Shown: piece by piece, positions 36,490 to 46,164 of the stretch
How the letters are laid out: the number at the start of each line of letters is the position of its first letter
Numbering within the stretch: position 1 is the first letter of the stretch
NCBI GenBank assembly: GCA_016722445.1
Contig: JADKIZ010000016.1
Coordinates: forward strand, 1 to 64,000
Reading direction: 5' to 3'
Length of the DNA stretch: 64,000 nt
Origin: Flavobacteriales bacterium
GTDB taxonomy: Bacteria; Bacteroidota; Bacteroidia; Flavobacteriales_D; Sanyastnellaceae
Translations under genes and position numbers: made by a program
The notes under the pieces: model-generated
Told to the model about the DNA's origin: nothing
The model's database searches: none
The model's input: the letters and a program-made list of their open reading frames with translations, nothing else

Positions 36490-38698
36490 CTACAGGTTTT
36501 CAAGCAGAAACGTCGTCATCTTGTTGTAAAGATGTAATCGCGTATTTCCACCATAGATACCATGGTTTTTATTCGGATAAATAAACATGTCGAATTGTTT
36601 ATTCGCAGCAACCAATGCTGAAATCATATCCATCGAGTTTTGGTAATGCACATTATCATCGGCACTTCCATGCACAAGCAGGAATTTGCCTTTGAGTCCT
36701 TCTACAAAATTGATGGGTGAATTGTTTTCATATCCGCCGCTGTTTTCTTGCGGTGTGCGTAAGAATCTCTCTGTGTAAATACTGTCGTAATATTTCCAGT
36801 TAGTTACAGGTGCAACTGCTATTCCTGTTTTGTATTGATCAGCTCCCTTAGTCATACAAAGTGAAGTCATATATCCGCCGTAACTCCAACCTTGAATGCC
36901 GATTCTGCTTTTATCGACATAAGCTTGTGTTCCGAGGTATTTGGCAAAATCAATGAAGTCTTCGGTTTCATTTTTACCGAGATTCATATAAGTGCTGTGT
37001 TTGAATTGACGTCCTCTATTCATCGTTCCGCGCGGATCACAGCTTACAACAATATATCCATTTTGACAGAGCATCTGATGCCAGATATATCCGCGGCCAT
37101 CCCATCTGTCATTTACCGTGTTGCTTCCAGGACCGCCATAAATAGCTACAAGTACAGGGTATTTTTTTGCAGGATCAAAATTGGCCGGCTTCATGATCCA
37201 ACAATTGAGATCAGTTCCTCCAGCGTTTTTGAAAGTGAAAAATTCTTTTTTGGTCAAATTGTATTTGAGCAGTCTTTCTTTCAGGGCTGCATTGTCTTTT
37301 AGAATGCGGATCTCTTTGCATTTGTGATCGTAAAGTGTAATGTCCGACGGAGTATTGGCATCACTGTGATTCAAAATATAATACTTGAATCCTTTGCTGA
37401 AGTCGGCATCATTGGTGCCTTTTTTGAAGCTCAATGGATTTGGTTTGCCTAGTTTCTTTTTGAAGTTGATGGAATAAATATGTTTTTCCATCGCACTCAC
37501 TTCGCTGCTGCTGTAAAATGCTGTCATGGTTGTTTCTTCTACACCATAAAAGTCAATCACATCCCAATTACCGTTTGTGAGTTGCATTTTTACATTGCCC
37601 ATGGCATCAAAAAGGTAGAGGTGGTTGTATTCATTCCTTTCACTCATCCAGATAAAACTGCCATCTTTCAGAAAGGTGAGTGCATCGCTGATGTCGATAT
37701 ATGTTGCCGCTGTTTCACTAAAAATGATCTTTGTTTCAATACTGAATGGCGCAGCCTGAGTTAAATCTGTCTGCAGGAATTCCAATTTGTTTTGATGGCG
37801 ATTCATGCGCATTACACAGAGTTTGTTGTTGTCTTGTGTCCATTGAATACGCGGGATATACTGGTCTTTTTCATTGCCAATGTTCACTGGTTTGTTCACT
37901 CCGGAAATCATGTCCCACACGAATATGTTCACCACACTATTGGCTTCACCTGCTTTTGGATATTTGAACTTGTATTGCGTTGGATACAATTCGCCAAACA
38001 TGTCCATGGAAAATTCTTTAACCGCACTTTCATCAAATTTGTAATAGGCAATGCGATCGCTTCCCGGACTCCATTGAAATCCTTTGGCGATGGCAAATTC
38101 TTCTTCATACACCCAATCTGTAGAACCGTTGATGATGCTGTTCATGGTGCCATCGGTGGTGATCTGTGTTTCTTTTTTTGATTCCTGATTGACCACATAC
38201 AAGTTGTTGCTTCGGACGAATGCAATGTGTTTACCATCGGGAGAAAAATCCGCAAGCATCTGCGGTCCTTTAGCGTGATCTGTGAGTGGAGTAGTTTTGT
38301 GTGTCTCGAGATTATGAACGAAATAATTCGCTGAGAAACTGTGGCGATAGATCGGCATGGTCTCCGTCTGAATGAGCAATTGCTTTTCATCCTGACTGAA
38401 TTCGTATCCTTCTATGCTTTTTTTTCACATCACCAAAAATGTCTTTGGCTGTAGCGATTACCCCAACTTCTTTACCGGTGGCATAGCTATATTTCACGAT
38501 CCGGGTGCCAAAAGCATCACTTTCTTCGGTGCTGGTGTAATGTAAACCATCGTTCATGCTGTTTAATCCACCGATGAATTCGGCAGAAAATTCAGAACCC
38601 TTCCAGATGATTTCGTTAGAAAGTCCGCTTTGTGCTTGAGTTTGGAGTGTTGCGCAACATAACAGTGCGACAACCATCCGGATTGAAAATTTTGTCAT
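36490..38698 (-). CDS. Dipeptidyl peptidase IV (S9B), one frameshift
   Basis: About 736 residues when read through. Signal peptide MTKFSIRMVVALLCCATLQTQ, N-terminal beta-propeller with DWVYEEEFAIAKGFQWSP (the Glu-Glu pair that anchors the substrate amino end), and a C-terminal alpha/beta-hydrolase with IYGGPGSNTV, GWSYGGYMTSL (nucleophile Ser), HGSADDNVHYQNS (Asp) and YPNKNHGIYGG (His). Cleaves X-Pro dipeptides from peptides in the periplasm. The frame breaks exactly in an 8-T run (38418-38425); seven T would restore ..DVKKKSIEGYEFS.., so a homopolymer error is very likely. Uses TAG as its stop. Confidence 0.92.
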
Positions 38699-38773
38699 AA
38701 GTGCGTTTTTGAATATCCGGACGAAAATAATGCCGGAATCAATTTTGAATTCACCGCTCATGTAAAGCGGTAC

Positions 38774-40180
38774 TCAGACCTTTACTTCCATCCATTTTCC
38801 TTTGCGGAAATAGTACCAGTAAATACCTGCAATGACTGTTTCAGCCGCAGGCACGGATATGAATACGCCTAGAGGTCCCAACCCCATGATTATTGCCATG
38901 TAATAGGCCCCGGGTACTTGAATCAGCCAGAATCCCACAACGCTGATCATGGTTGGGGTTTTGGTATCCCCTGCACCATTGAATGCTTGCATCAGAACCA
39001 TTCCAACACCGTACAACACATAACCCAAGCTTATCACTTGTAATGCCTGAACTGCATAGTGCCATTGCGCTCCTGATTTATTGGCGATAAAAATGCTGAT
39101 CAGTGGTGGCGAAAAGAAGAATAAGAAAACCGTGACGAAAAACATGAGTATGGCGTTGTATTTGGCAATGGAAAGCACTGATTGTGCTGCCCTTTCCGGA
39201 TGCCCAGCTCCAAGGTTTTGTCCTACCAATGTCGCAGCGGCGTTGCTAATTCCCCATGCGGGCAGAATAAAGAACATGATCAAACGAATGGCGGTTTGAT
39301 AACCGGCGCTTGCTTCACTTCCGCTTCTCGCGATAATGGCGGCCAGAAACATCCATGAAGCGGATTGTATGATGAACTGTGCTGTTGCAGGCCCGGCAAT
39401 GGATCCCAGGGATTTGATCACTTCAAAATCTGGAATCCAACGACCCAACGACATTTTAAGCATACTGTTCTGACCAGAGAATAATGCACGCAATTGATAA
39501 AGTACACCTATCCCGCGTCCTATGGTGGTGGCCATGGCCGCTCCTTCAATTCCAAATCCAGTCATCGGTCCAATGCCATTAATGAGTATCGGACATAAGA
39601 TGATATTGCATCCATTGGCCAGCCAAAGACTTTTCATCGCAATGGATGCATTGCCTGCTCCGCGAAAAATACCATTGATGAGAAATAGCAATACAATGAC
39701 TATGCTTCCTCCCATCATGATACGTGTGAAACCGATACCGCTTTGGATCGCTGCTTCTTCAGCGCCCATCATGCGAAGGATATTTTCAGCATAGACGTAA
39801 CCGGAAACACTCATGATCAAAATGAGAACAATAGAAACGATGAGTGCTTGTTTTGCTGCAGCAGTCGCGCCTTCCGGATTTTTCTCCCCAACCCTTCTTG
39901 CTACAAGGGCAGTGGCTGCAGAACTTAATCCAATGGCTACACTATACACAATGGTCAAAACGGCCTCAGTCAATCCGACAATACTTACCGCATGGCTTCC
40001 TAATTTATTGACGAAATAAATGTCGACTACGGCGAATACACTTTCCAGACACATTTCGAGCATCATGGGAATAGCCAATAGAACAATGGCTTTGCGTAAG
40101 CTGCCTGTGGTGTAATCGTACTCCTGGTCACTCAGAGATTGCTGAATGATATCCAGAAATTTGTTCCGGGAAGTTTTCAT
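38774..40180 (-). CDS. MATE-family multidrug/cation antiporter
   Basis: 468 residues with twelve predicted membrane segments and the two-fold MATE repeat: AIPMMLEMCLESVFAVVDIY, VNKLGSHAVSIVGLTEAVLT, ATALVARRVGEKNPEGA in the first half; ISNAAATLVGQNLGAGHPER and GAGDTKTPTMISVVGFWLIQ in the second. Exports organic cations or drugs in exchange for Na+ or H+. The subgroup resembles NorM/DinF-like exporters of Bacteroidota; substrate unknown. It starts with a 30-residue cytosolic segment. The next gene in the same direction (DPP-IV) begins 75 bp downstream, so co-transcription is possible. Confidence 0.92.
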   Translation of the reverse strand: MKTSRNKFLDIIQQSLSDQEYDYTTGSLRKAIVLLAIPMMLEMCLESVFAVVDIYFVNKLGSHAVSIVGLTEAVLTIVYSVAIGLSSAATALVARRVGEKNPEGATAAAKQALIVSIVLILIMSVSGYVYAENILRMMGAEEAAIQSGIGFTRIMMGGSIVIVLLFLINGIFRGAGNASIAMKSLWLANGCNIILCPILINGIGPMTGFGIEGAAMATTIGRGIGVLYQLRALFSGQNSMLKMSLGRWIPDFEVIKSLGSIAGPATAQFIIQSASWMFLAAIIARSGSEASAGYQTAIRLIMFFILPAWGISNAAATLVGQNLGAGHPERAAQSVLSIAKYNAILMFFVTVFLFFFSPPLISIFIANKSGAQWHYAVQALQVISLGYVLYGVGMVLMQAFNGAGDTKTPTMISVVGFWLIQVPGAYYMAIIMGLGPLGVFISVPAAETVIAGIYWYYFRKGKWMEVKV

Positions 40181-40252
40181 AGTGGTGAAAAAAAGGAACG
40201 CGAAAGTAAACAGGTCACCACTGTATGCTGTGTAAAGCTGCGGAAAATTCTA

Positions 40253-40756
40253 CTAGAGTCTCACTGAAATACCCACTTTTCCATCACCAATGGCATTGTA
40301 TCCACCACCGAACTCTAAGTTAAGTGCGAATTTGTCGTTGAGATAATACCTTCCTCCAATCTGCAGACCTATGCCGAGTCCGGTTCTTCCTGCTTCATAA
40401 TAACCACTACCATAACTCCAGATGAATACTCCAATATTGGCTCCGCCATAAAGGTCTATTTCTTCAGAAAGTTCGAGCAAGCTGCCGAAGTGGTAATTGG
40501 CATTGACGGAAAAATTTGTGATCGAATTACGGTAGTTTTCTCCAAAATAATTTCTGCTGTACCCGCGCCATGCCACTTGTGCTCCAAATGAAATGCTCTC
40601 ATCGAAACCATGGTCAAATCCCAAATAAATTGGAATACCATAACCGGAAGCGCCGACTCCCACATTCAGTTGATTATCTCCCGGAGAAAGTGCATATTGT
40701 GCCTGACCTAAGATGCTGAACATACCAATGGTCATGGTGAGGAGTAGCTTTTTCAT
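40253..40756 (-). CDS. Small outer-membrane beta-barrel protein
   Basis: 167 residues from the ATG at 40756, which gives a clean signal peptide (MKKLLLTMTIGMFSILGQAQ); a longer upstream frame was rejected. The mature part alternates polar and aromatic residues in short strands (SISFGAQVAWRGYSRNYF, NFSVNANYHFGSL, LGIGLQIGGRYYLNDKFALN, LEFGGGYNAIGDGKVGISV) and is consistent with an 8-stranded barrel. Function not predictable. Uses TAG as stop. Confidence 0.75.
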   Translation of the reverse strand: MKKLLLTMTIGMFSILGQAQYALSPGDNQLNVGVGASGYGIPIYLGFDHGFDESISFGAQVAWRGYSRNYFGENYRNSITNFSVNANYHFGSLLELSEEIDLYGGANIGVFIWSYGSGYYEAGRTGLGIGLQIGGRYYLNDKFALNLEFGGGYNAIGDGKVGISVRL

Positions 40757-41177
40757 AGTTGTGATTTTTTCGAGTTTCAAGTTGCAGTCATAGACGACGT
40801 TGGTGAAAACAACAATCAGCTTCATGTCAATTTTCCCGCTTATTAAGAACAGCGAATTTCGCATTTTATTTTCGACTTTTGAGGAGAAGTATTGAATTAA
40901 ATTCAACATTTATCATATGAATAAGTCGAGATGTGAAGAAGCTGGCTTGAAGGTAGCAATGCTGGGTTAACCGAGATGTGTGTGGATGGCGGTACCTCCT
41001 TTTGAGTCATTCATGTCCGTGAAGACATCTCCCCATCGAATTTCATTATCATGGTTATTGCGAAAGAAGTATTTGGCGACTGCTTTTCTTTTTTGATTTC
41101 AGGTCTAACGTTAAAAATTCTGTGATCACAAGATTGAAAACAAGATGGCGCTTCTCTTTCTCGCTTAATTTCGCTTT
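40757..41177. other. 420-bp intergenic stretch before moaC
   Basis: Divergent region between the outer-membrane protein and moaC. It contains short imperfect repeats (GAGATGTG at about 40928 and 40981) and TCTAACGTTAAA at 41103, related to the palindrome core at 31843. I see no gene, clear promoter, or recognisable molybdenum-cofactor riboswitch. Confidence 0.5.
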
Positions 41178-41654
41178 ATGTCAGAATTTACACATCTCAA
41201 TGATGACCATCAGGTATCTATGGTAGACGTGAGCGAAAAAGCCGCAACGAAGAGACGCGCAGTGGCGCAGGTGAAAGTGATTTTACCAGAAGCTGTTGCG
41301 TCAAAATTGGTAGCCGATGGATTGCAAACTCCAAAGGGGCCCGTGTTTGAAGTGGCTCGCATCGCAGGTATTATGGCAGCTAAACGGACTGGTGAATTGA
41401 TTCCGCTCTGTCATCCAATTGGTGTAGAGCATGTGGATGTTCAAATTTCAATGGATCAACAAATCGTGAAAATTATCTGCACGGCAACAGTTTTTGCTAA
41501 AACGGGTATCGAAATGGAAGCGCTGACTGGTGCGAGTGTCGCGGCTTTGACGATATATGATATGTGTAAAGCATTGTCGCACGAAATCATAATTTCTGAT
41601 CTTCAATTGATCGAAAAAACGGGAGGGAAAAGTGATTACATCAAAAAAACGTAA
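41178..41654 (+). CDS. moaC: Cyclic pyranopterin monophosphate synthase
   Basis: 158 residues, the normal length. Catalyses formation of cyclic pyranopterin monophosphate, the first stable intermediate of molybdenum cofactor synthesis, with MoaA. Family blocks: MVDVSEKAATKRRAVAQVKV, GPVFEVARIAGIMAAKRTGE, LIPLCHPIGVEHVDV and GIEMEALTGASVAALTIYDM, including the conserved Lys and His residues. Its last 23 bp overlap the mobA-fusion gene, so translation is probably coupled. No moaA, moaE or moeA lies in the window. Confidence 0.95.
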   Translation: MSEFTHLNDDHQVSMVDVSEKAATKRRAVAQVKVILPEAVASKLVADGLQTPKGPVFEVARIAGIMAAKRTGELIPLCHPIGVEHVDVQISMDQQIVKIICTATVFAKTGIEMEALTGASVAALTIYDMCKALSHEIIISDLQLIEKTGGKSDYIKKT

Positions 41655-42759
41655 TAAACACGCGGATTTGACGAAGCCTAAGCTTGGTCAATTCGCGCGT
41701 CAGGAATTGGCTGTTTATGGCACAAGTTGTAACGATGTGAAGGCATTCGTGGAGAAACTCCGCTCATTGTTGCCAAAATTTAATATCGGATTTGCAGATG
41801 CAGATCACAATGAGAACACCGAAAATATTTCAGGCACGCATTGGCAGGATCAGATCAACGCCATACAAGTGACGACTTCTTCTGCAAATCAGGTTTATTC
41901 GAGAAGGATTGCTTTGAATGAAACCTCCATGGTGATTGTCAATGGGAATCATTTTCAAGCGGATGCACAGATCATCATCTGTAATCCTGAAAAGGAAAAT
42001 TCACTCAGAAAAAGGGCTGATCAACTGACCAACGTTGTTGCGGTCTGCACCCTTGATGGTGGCGATATTCCAGGTTTCGTGAAAGAAGTTATACCCCATG
42101 ATCAAAAACCTCTGACGTTCGATATTTCAGATGAAGTGATTTTGACCAACTTCATACGTAATCGTTTTTTGCAACCTGCACCTATGAAGTCACTAATCCT
42201 TACGGGTGGCAAAAGTGTCAGGATGGGAAGAGATAAAGCGCTCATCAACTATCATGGTCAAGCGCAGTTTTTACATCTTTATCATCTGTTGGAATCGCAA
42301 GGTTTGGAGCCATACATCTCATGTAGAGAAGAACAAGCGGAATTTTTTGAAGAGGCGAAATGCCGAACCATTGTTGATCGCATCAATGGTTTTGGTCCGT
42401 TAGGCGGTATCATTTCTTCTTTCATGAGTCATCCAGACCACGCTTGGTTTGTGGTGGCGTGCGATCTACCCATGCTCGACATCGAAATCATTCAACAATT
42501 GATGAACAGTCGCAAGTCGACTTCAATCGCTACCAGTTTCCAAAGTCCTCATGATAAATTTCCTGAACCACTCATTGCCATTTGGGAACCTGCTGCATAC
42601 ATGCGTATCATGGAATTTGTGGCGCAAGGTGTGAGTTGTCCACGTAAGGTTTTGATCAATTCCAATATTCATCTCATCCATGCAGTGGACGGAGAAAAAT
42701 TGTCCAATGTAAATACGCCTGATGATCTTGATGATTTGTTTCCTGACTTAAATGCGTGA
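41632..42759 (+). CDS. mobA: MobA-type nucleotidyltransferase with N-terminal MobB-like domain
   Basis: 375 residues from a GTG start that overlaps moaC by 23 bp; no ATG is available near. Residues ~185-375 are a MobA domain: SLILTGGKSVRMGRDKALI (GTP-binding signature, LxGGxSxRMGxDKA), DRINGFGPLGGI, WFVVACDLPML (metal-binding DxP) and NVNTPDDLDDL. MobA attaches GMP to molybdopterin. The N-terminal 180 residues (FNIGFADADHNENTEN, SMVIVNGNHFQADAQIIICN) recall a degenerate MobB-like P-loop protein without an intact Walker A; this part of the call is tentative. Stop overlaps the next start by 4 bp. Confidence 0.85.
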   Translation: MITSKKRNKHADLTKPKLGQFARQELAVYGTSCNDVKAFVEKLRSLLPKFNIGFADADHNENTENISGTHWQDQINAIQVTTSSANQVYSRRIALNETSMVIVNGNHFQADAQIIICNPEKENSLRKRADQLTNVVAVCTLDGGDIPGFVKEVIPHDQKPLTFDISDEVILTNFIRNRFLQPAPMKSLILTGGKSVRMGRDKALINYHGQAQFLHLYHLLESQGLEPYISCREEQAEFFEEAKCRTIVDRINGFGPLGGIISSFMSHPDHAWFVVACDLPMLDIEIIQQLMNSRKSTSIATSFQSPHDKFPEPLIAIWEPAAYMRIMEFVAQGVSCPRKVLINSNIHLIHAVDGEKLSNVNTPDDLDDLFPDLNA

Positions 42760-43724
42760 TGTCTCAAAGGTTATTTTACATATTGATTTTAGTATTGCTT
42801 GTTGCTTGTAAAAAGGATCAGGGAAATTTGACACCTATTGCTGTGTTGGATACCGGGACCTCATGCAGAATCAATGATCTCGAGTTATTGTCTTCAGGAA
42901 AATGGGTGGCTTGCAGTGGAGTGAGAAACGAGAAGGGTTATTTATCTGTGAGCGATGATGCTGGTGTATCATGGTCTTCTTTCAAACTTGATCACACTTC
43001 GTCTGCTTATACCATCGATTTCTTGGATAGTCTAAATGGATTTGCTGGTGGTGATTTTTTGCATTTGTGGAAAACCATTGATGGTGGCCTCTCGTGGGAA
43101 TATCAATGGCTGGGTAATCAGGTGCCAATGAATGAAGAGGATAGACCTGCTATTCGAGATTTCGATATGTTGAACGACAGTACTTGGTTTTTTTGTGGCG
43201 GTGAAAACCTTGGAGAAGGTGTCGTCTATGAAACTTCAGATCGCGGACACAGTTGGCAATTCGTTTTCAATCAACATGAGTATAGGGCATTGTGTACCGA
43301 TGACGTCAACTTGGTAATCGGTGGTCATGGTAGCATTCTTCGAAGTCATGAAGGATTGAACAACCTTGAACCTGCGCATTTCGAAAATGATTTTGTCATG
43401 GATGTTATCATGTCGGATGATGGCGATTGGATCGCTGCATCATATCAAGGCGCTGTTTATCGCAGTCAGGACGGATTGAATTGGACAAATGTGATGAAAG
43501 GCGATCGACGATTGAGTCAGGTTGTCAATTGGACTTGTCTGGCGAAATCTGGTCACCGGATAATTGTTGCAGGTACGGATGGTGCCATCGCCGAAAGCAA
43601 TGATCACGGGTTAAACTGGACACGTTATCAGGTGAATGATGCACCCGACTTTTGGTCTTTGTTGATAGATGGCAATCAGGTCTTTGCCGGTTCTGAAGAA
43701 GGGAAAATTTTCAGAATATTCTAA
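42756..43724 (+). CDS. Lipoprotein with BNR/YCF48-like beta-propeller repeats
   Basis: 322 residues. N-terminus MMSQRLFYILILVLLVACKK carries a lipobox (LVAC) for lipid attachment. The mature part has repeated SxDxGxxW motifs (VSDDAGVSWSS, KTIDGGLSWEY, TSDRGHSWQF, RSQDGLNWTN, SNDHGLNWTR), typical of Asp-box / YCF48-like propellers. Predicted outer-membrane or periplasmic protein of unknown role. Its ATG overlaps the stop of mobA (ATGA), so it is translated with the molybdenum-cofactor genes; a role in assembly of an exported molybdoenzyme would be consistent but is inference. Confidence 0.8.
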   Translation: MMSQRLFYILILVLLVACKKDQGNLTPIAVLDTGTSCRINDLELLSSGKWVACSGVRNEKGYLSVSDDAGVSWSSFKLDHTSSAYTIDFLDSLNGFAGGDFLHLWKTIDGGLSWEYQWLGNQVPMNEEDRPAIRDFDMLNDSTWFFCGGENLGEGVVYETSDRGHSWQFVFNQHEYRALCTDDVNLVIGGHGSILRSHEGLNNLEPAHFENDFVMDVIMSDDGDWIAASYQGAVYRSQDGLNWTNVMKGDRRLSQVVNWTCLAKSGHRIIVAGTDGAIAESNDHGLNWTRYQVNDAPDFWSLLIDGNQVFAGSEEGKIFRIF

Positions 43725-43757
43725 GAAACGGTTTATATTTTTAAACCAAAACTCTTC

Positions 43758-44390
43758 TCAACTTTTGTTGTAATGGTACTTCTTCGCTGATGTGACTTTT
43801 CCATTGACATGCTTATTGTGCATGATGATCAGGCCACGGTGATCATAGATATAAGTCAGTGAATTATCAGATGGAACTGTTGTCGCTGGATATTCTTGTG
43901 TTGTCATCGATTTCAGTACACCATCAATCAGATACCACTGTTCGCTTTTCACAAGAATTCCAGCTTTGTTGTAAGTGTATGTCTCTTTCACCCAAAAGCT
44001 GGGAATGGCTTCCGGCAATTCGCGGGAGATGACTCTTCCGGCTTGATCAAAACTAAGTTTGAAGATCATTGGCTTCCAATCATTGAAGACCAAATTGACC
44101 GTGCTTGTTGTCAGTTTGCCACGATCATCATAGCTGTAATGATATTCAGCCATCTTTTTTCCTCTCGAATAATTCTCGGTATACCTAACGAGGAGTCCTT
44201 TTTCATTGAATTCTTCTTTGCCCAGATGAACAGAATCAATCACCAAGGAACCTTTGTACTTCAGCTCATAACAATCACGGGTGCGGATGTGGTTTTTCAT
44301 GTACGCAGCAGAGTAGTCAAGTGGCTTGATGTCCTGTGAAAGTACACTGAGGGTCAAGATTGCAAATAGGGAAGTGGTAAAAAACTTCAT
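43758..44390 (-). CDS. Exported protein with YD/RHS-like strand repeats, unknown function
   Basis: 210 residues. Signal peptide MKFFTTSLFAILTLSVLSQ. The body consists of short strand pairs such as EFNEKGLLVRYTENYSRGKK, YHYSYDDRGKLTTSTVNL, YTYNKAGILVKSEQWYL and YIYDHRGLIIMHNKHV, with the Y.YD..G.L pattern of YD-type wrapping repeats. No toxin or enzyme domain is present. Probably a small beta-wrapped exported protein. It is convergent with the lipoprotein gene; between them a weak AT hairpin (GGTTTA..TAAACC, about 43731-43748) may serve both. Confidence 0.6.
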   Translation of the reverse strand: MKFFTTSLFAILTLSVLSQDIKPLDYSAAYMKNHIRTRDCYELKYKGSLVIDSVHLGKEEFNEKGLLVRYTENYSRGKKMAEYHYSYDDRGKLTTSTVNLVFNDWKPMIFKLSFDQAGRVISRELPEAIPSFWVKETYTYNKAGILVKSEQWYLIDGVLKSMTTQEYPATTVPSDNSLTYIYDHRGLIIMHNKHVNGKVTSAKKYHYNKS

Positions 44391-44443
44391 CAGGGTTAAA
44401 TTTGAAAGGTCTTTTACTCCAAATAGGGTAAAAGGTTATCACG

Positions 44444-45043
44444 ATGCGAAGATCAATATTGTCACTTTTATTTACTGTTCAAGTTTGCATGATTGGTGCA
44501 CAGACTTATGTTGAACAAGTGATTCAATATAGGGATGAAATGAACCGGGAGTTTGGAGATACAGCAACCAGTATCCTGCCTGACTCTGTGGTTGCTCATT
44601 TTCATGGATTGAATTTTTTTGAAATTGATCCTGCATATCGGGTTGAAGCAAAATTTAAAAGAATCAAAAATGCCAAGACGGTGGTGATGAAAACCTCCGG
44701 GACCAAAACGAGAACGTACAGACCATATGGTACACTCTCATTTAAGCTTCAGGGTAAAAAATGCAAACTGACATTATACCAAATGACAGAACCTTCACGA
44801 CCAGATCTTGTCAATTATCTGTTGTTGGCTTTCACCGATAAAAGCAATGGTTTTGAGTCATATGGTGGTGGCAGATACCTGGATTTTTCGACCAATGATG
44901 TGAAGGACGTGATGGTAATTGATTTCAATTATTGCTACAATCCTTATTGTGCTTACACCGATGGATACAATTGTGTGATTCCTCCTTCGGAAAATGCATT
45001 GCCCTTGGAAATCAAAGCTGGTGCAAGAAAATGGCATGATTAA
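44444..45043 (+). CDS. DUF1684 family exported protein
   Basis: 199 residues; signal peptide MRRSILSLLFTVQVCMIGAQ. The DUF1684 blocks are clear: YRDEMNREFGD near the start, FFEIDPAYRVEAKF, TYRPYGTLSFKL, LLLAFTDKSNGFESYGGGRY, LDFSTNDVKDVMVIDFNYCY, NPYCAYTDGYNCVIPPSENA and a final KAGARKW. The family is widespread and of unknown function, with a conserved DFN.AYNP.CAY core. Monocistronic, between two genes on the other strand. Confidence 0.9.
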   Translation: MRRSILSLLFTVQVCMIGAQTYVEQVIQYRDEMNREFGDTATSILPDSVVAHFHGLNFFEIDPAYRVEAKFKRIKNAKTVVMKTSGTKTRTYRPYGTLSFKLQGKKCKLTLYQMTEPSRPDLVNYLLLAFTDKSNGFESYGGGRYLDFSTNDVKDVMVIDFNYCYNPYCAYTDGYNCVIPPSENALPLEIKAGARKWHD

Positions 45044-45072
45044 TCGGTCACCAGTTTCTTAAATGTGGGATT

Positions 45073-45540
45073 TCACTTTCTTACAAATGGAAGTTCCAAA
45101 GCTGCCTTTTCGCGGTAGTCAAAAATGCTTTCGAGTTTTTTTTGGATAAACAGGGATTGCATCCACCTTCCTAAAAAACCCATGGGAAGCGCATAATGAA
45201 CGACATCTGTCATGAGCACACCTTCAGCTGTTTCTTCATACCGATGCAAATGGTGCCAAAAGGAATAAGGTCCAAATCTCTGCTCGTCTATGAAGTATTT
45301 CATGTTTTCGCAATGGGTGATTTCTGTTGTCCAGCGAAAACGTATGCCTTTGAATGGACTGATTTTGTAGCAGATGATCTGACCAGCAAACATGTTTTCC
45401 GGAATAGCGCCACCGATTATTTCGAAGTGCATATCGGCAGGGGTGAGTTGGTTGAGATTTTCCGGACTCGAAAAGAAGTTCCATACATCTTCCAAACTTG
45501 CATTCAGAAGTGTTTTACGTTGGAGATGGTAAATGTGCAT
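45073..45540 (-). CDS. SRPBCC-fold protein
   Basis: 155 residues, no signal peptide. Starts MHIYHLQRKTLLNASLEDVW and shows the START/SRPBCC pattern: FFSSPENLNQLTPADMHFEI, SPFKGIRFRWTTEITHCENM, YFIDEQRFGPYSFWHHLHRY, MTDVVHYALPMGFLGRWMQS. Similar to the cell-division-inhibitor-like / polyketide-cyclase-like SRPBCC proteins of ~150 residues. Cytosolic, probable ligand binder, ligand unknown. It follows the YkgJ-type gene by 30 bp in the same direction. Confidence 0.82.
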   Translation of the reverse strand: MHIYHLQRKTLLNASLEDVWNFFSSPENLNQLTPADMHFEIIGGAIPENMFAGQIICYKISPFKGIRFRWTTEITHCENMKYFIDEQRFGPYSFWHHLHRYEETAEGVLMTDVVHYALPMGFLGRWMQSLFIQKKLESIFDYREKAALELPFVRK

Positions 45541-45570
45541 GATGATTAAACAACCGGAATTTCCTTTGGT

Positions 45571-46164
45571 TCAGGACTTCGGTTTTCTTCTTTTTCTATA
45601 AGCATAGTAGTGAAGCACGGTTTCTAAAGCTTTTACCATGGCTTCATTGATGGGGTAAAATTGGGTTAGGCTTGGATCTATATTGGAAATTCTGGTATAG
45701 TAATCACTCATCACCGGAACTTTTTTGCCTGAACGTATGTCTGTAACAACCTGCTCGTACAGTTCTTTTTGTTGTTCTTTGATGAGCTTGCATGTGACCA
45801 ATTCTGATTGGCCTTCTTTGTTTCTCCTAGCGGTGAATCCAAATAATCTGCAGATCAATCCGCGATGTGGATACTCATTGCAGAGTCCGCCAAAATTGGT
45901 CACATGCGGACGAAAGACATAACACAATGTGCTTTTCGATTGACGAATTTCTTCTATGGCAATTTCCGCTCGGCCTTCATCATAGAATTGAAGCGCCAGA
46001 GGAAGAAATTCCAACGGCGTAGCTTCGATATCTGGTTTCTTACAACATTCGCCGCAACCACTCAAACAGTGAAGTCCACTGTCTTGTTGCAATTGAGCAA
46101 TGGCATTGTCCAAACTGGCATAAACCCTTTTGACCGCCTTCACTTTTTCTGGAAGTGTGCTCAT
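45571..46164 (-). CDS. YkgJ-type Cys-cluster (putative Zn/Fe-binding) protein
   Basis: 197 residues, no signal peptide. The N-terminal cluster CLSGCGECCKK (CxxxCxxCC) and later LCNEYPHRGLICRLFGF supply the family's conserved cysteines, thought to bind an Fe-S cluster or zinc. Function unknown. Its ATG overlaps the stop of the endonuclease/phosphatase gene by 4 bp (ATGA), and the SRPBCC gene follows after 30 bp, so the three form a probable operon. Confidence 0.85.
   Translation of the reverse strand: MSTLPEKVKAVKRVYASLDNAIAQLQQDSGLHCLSGCGECCKKPDIEATPLEFLPLALQFYDEGRAEIAIEEIRQSKSTLCYVFRPHVTNFGGLCNEYPHRGLICRLFGFTARRNKEGQSELVTCKLIKEQQKELYEQVVTDIRSGKKVPVMSDYYTRISNIDPSLTQFYPINEAMVKALETVLHYYAYRKRRKPKS

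Noticed and set aside
40910..41177. Molybdenum-cofactor riboswitch before moaC
   Set aside because: I could not find a convincing conserved fold or terminator switch.
43731..43748. Hairpin between convergent genes as strong terminator
   Set aside because: The stem is only six A/T-rich pairs; too weak for a separate call.
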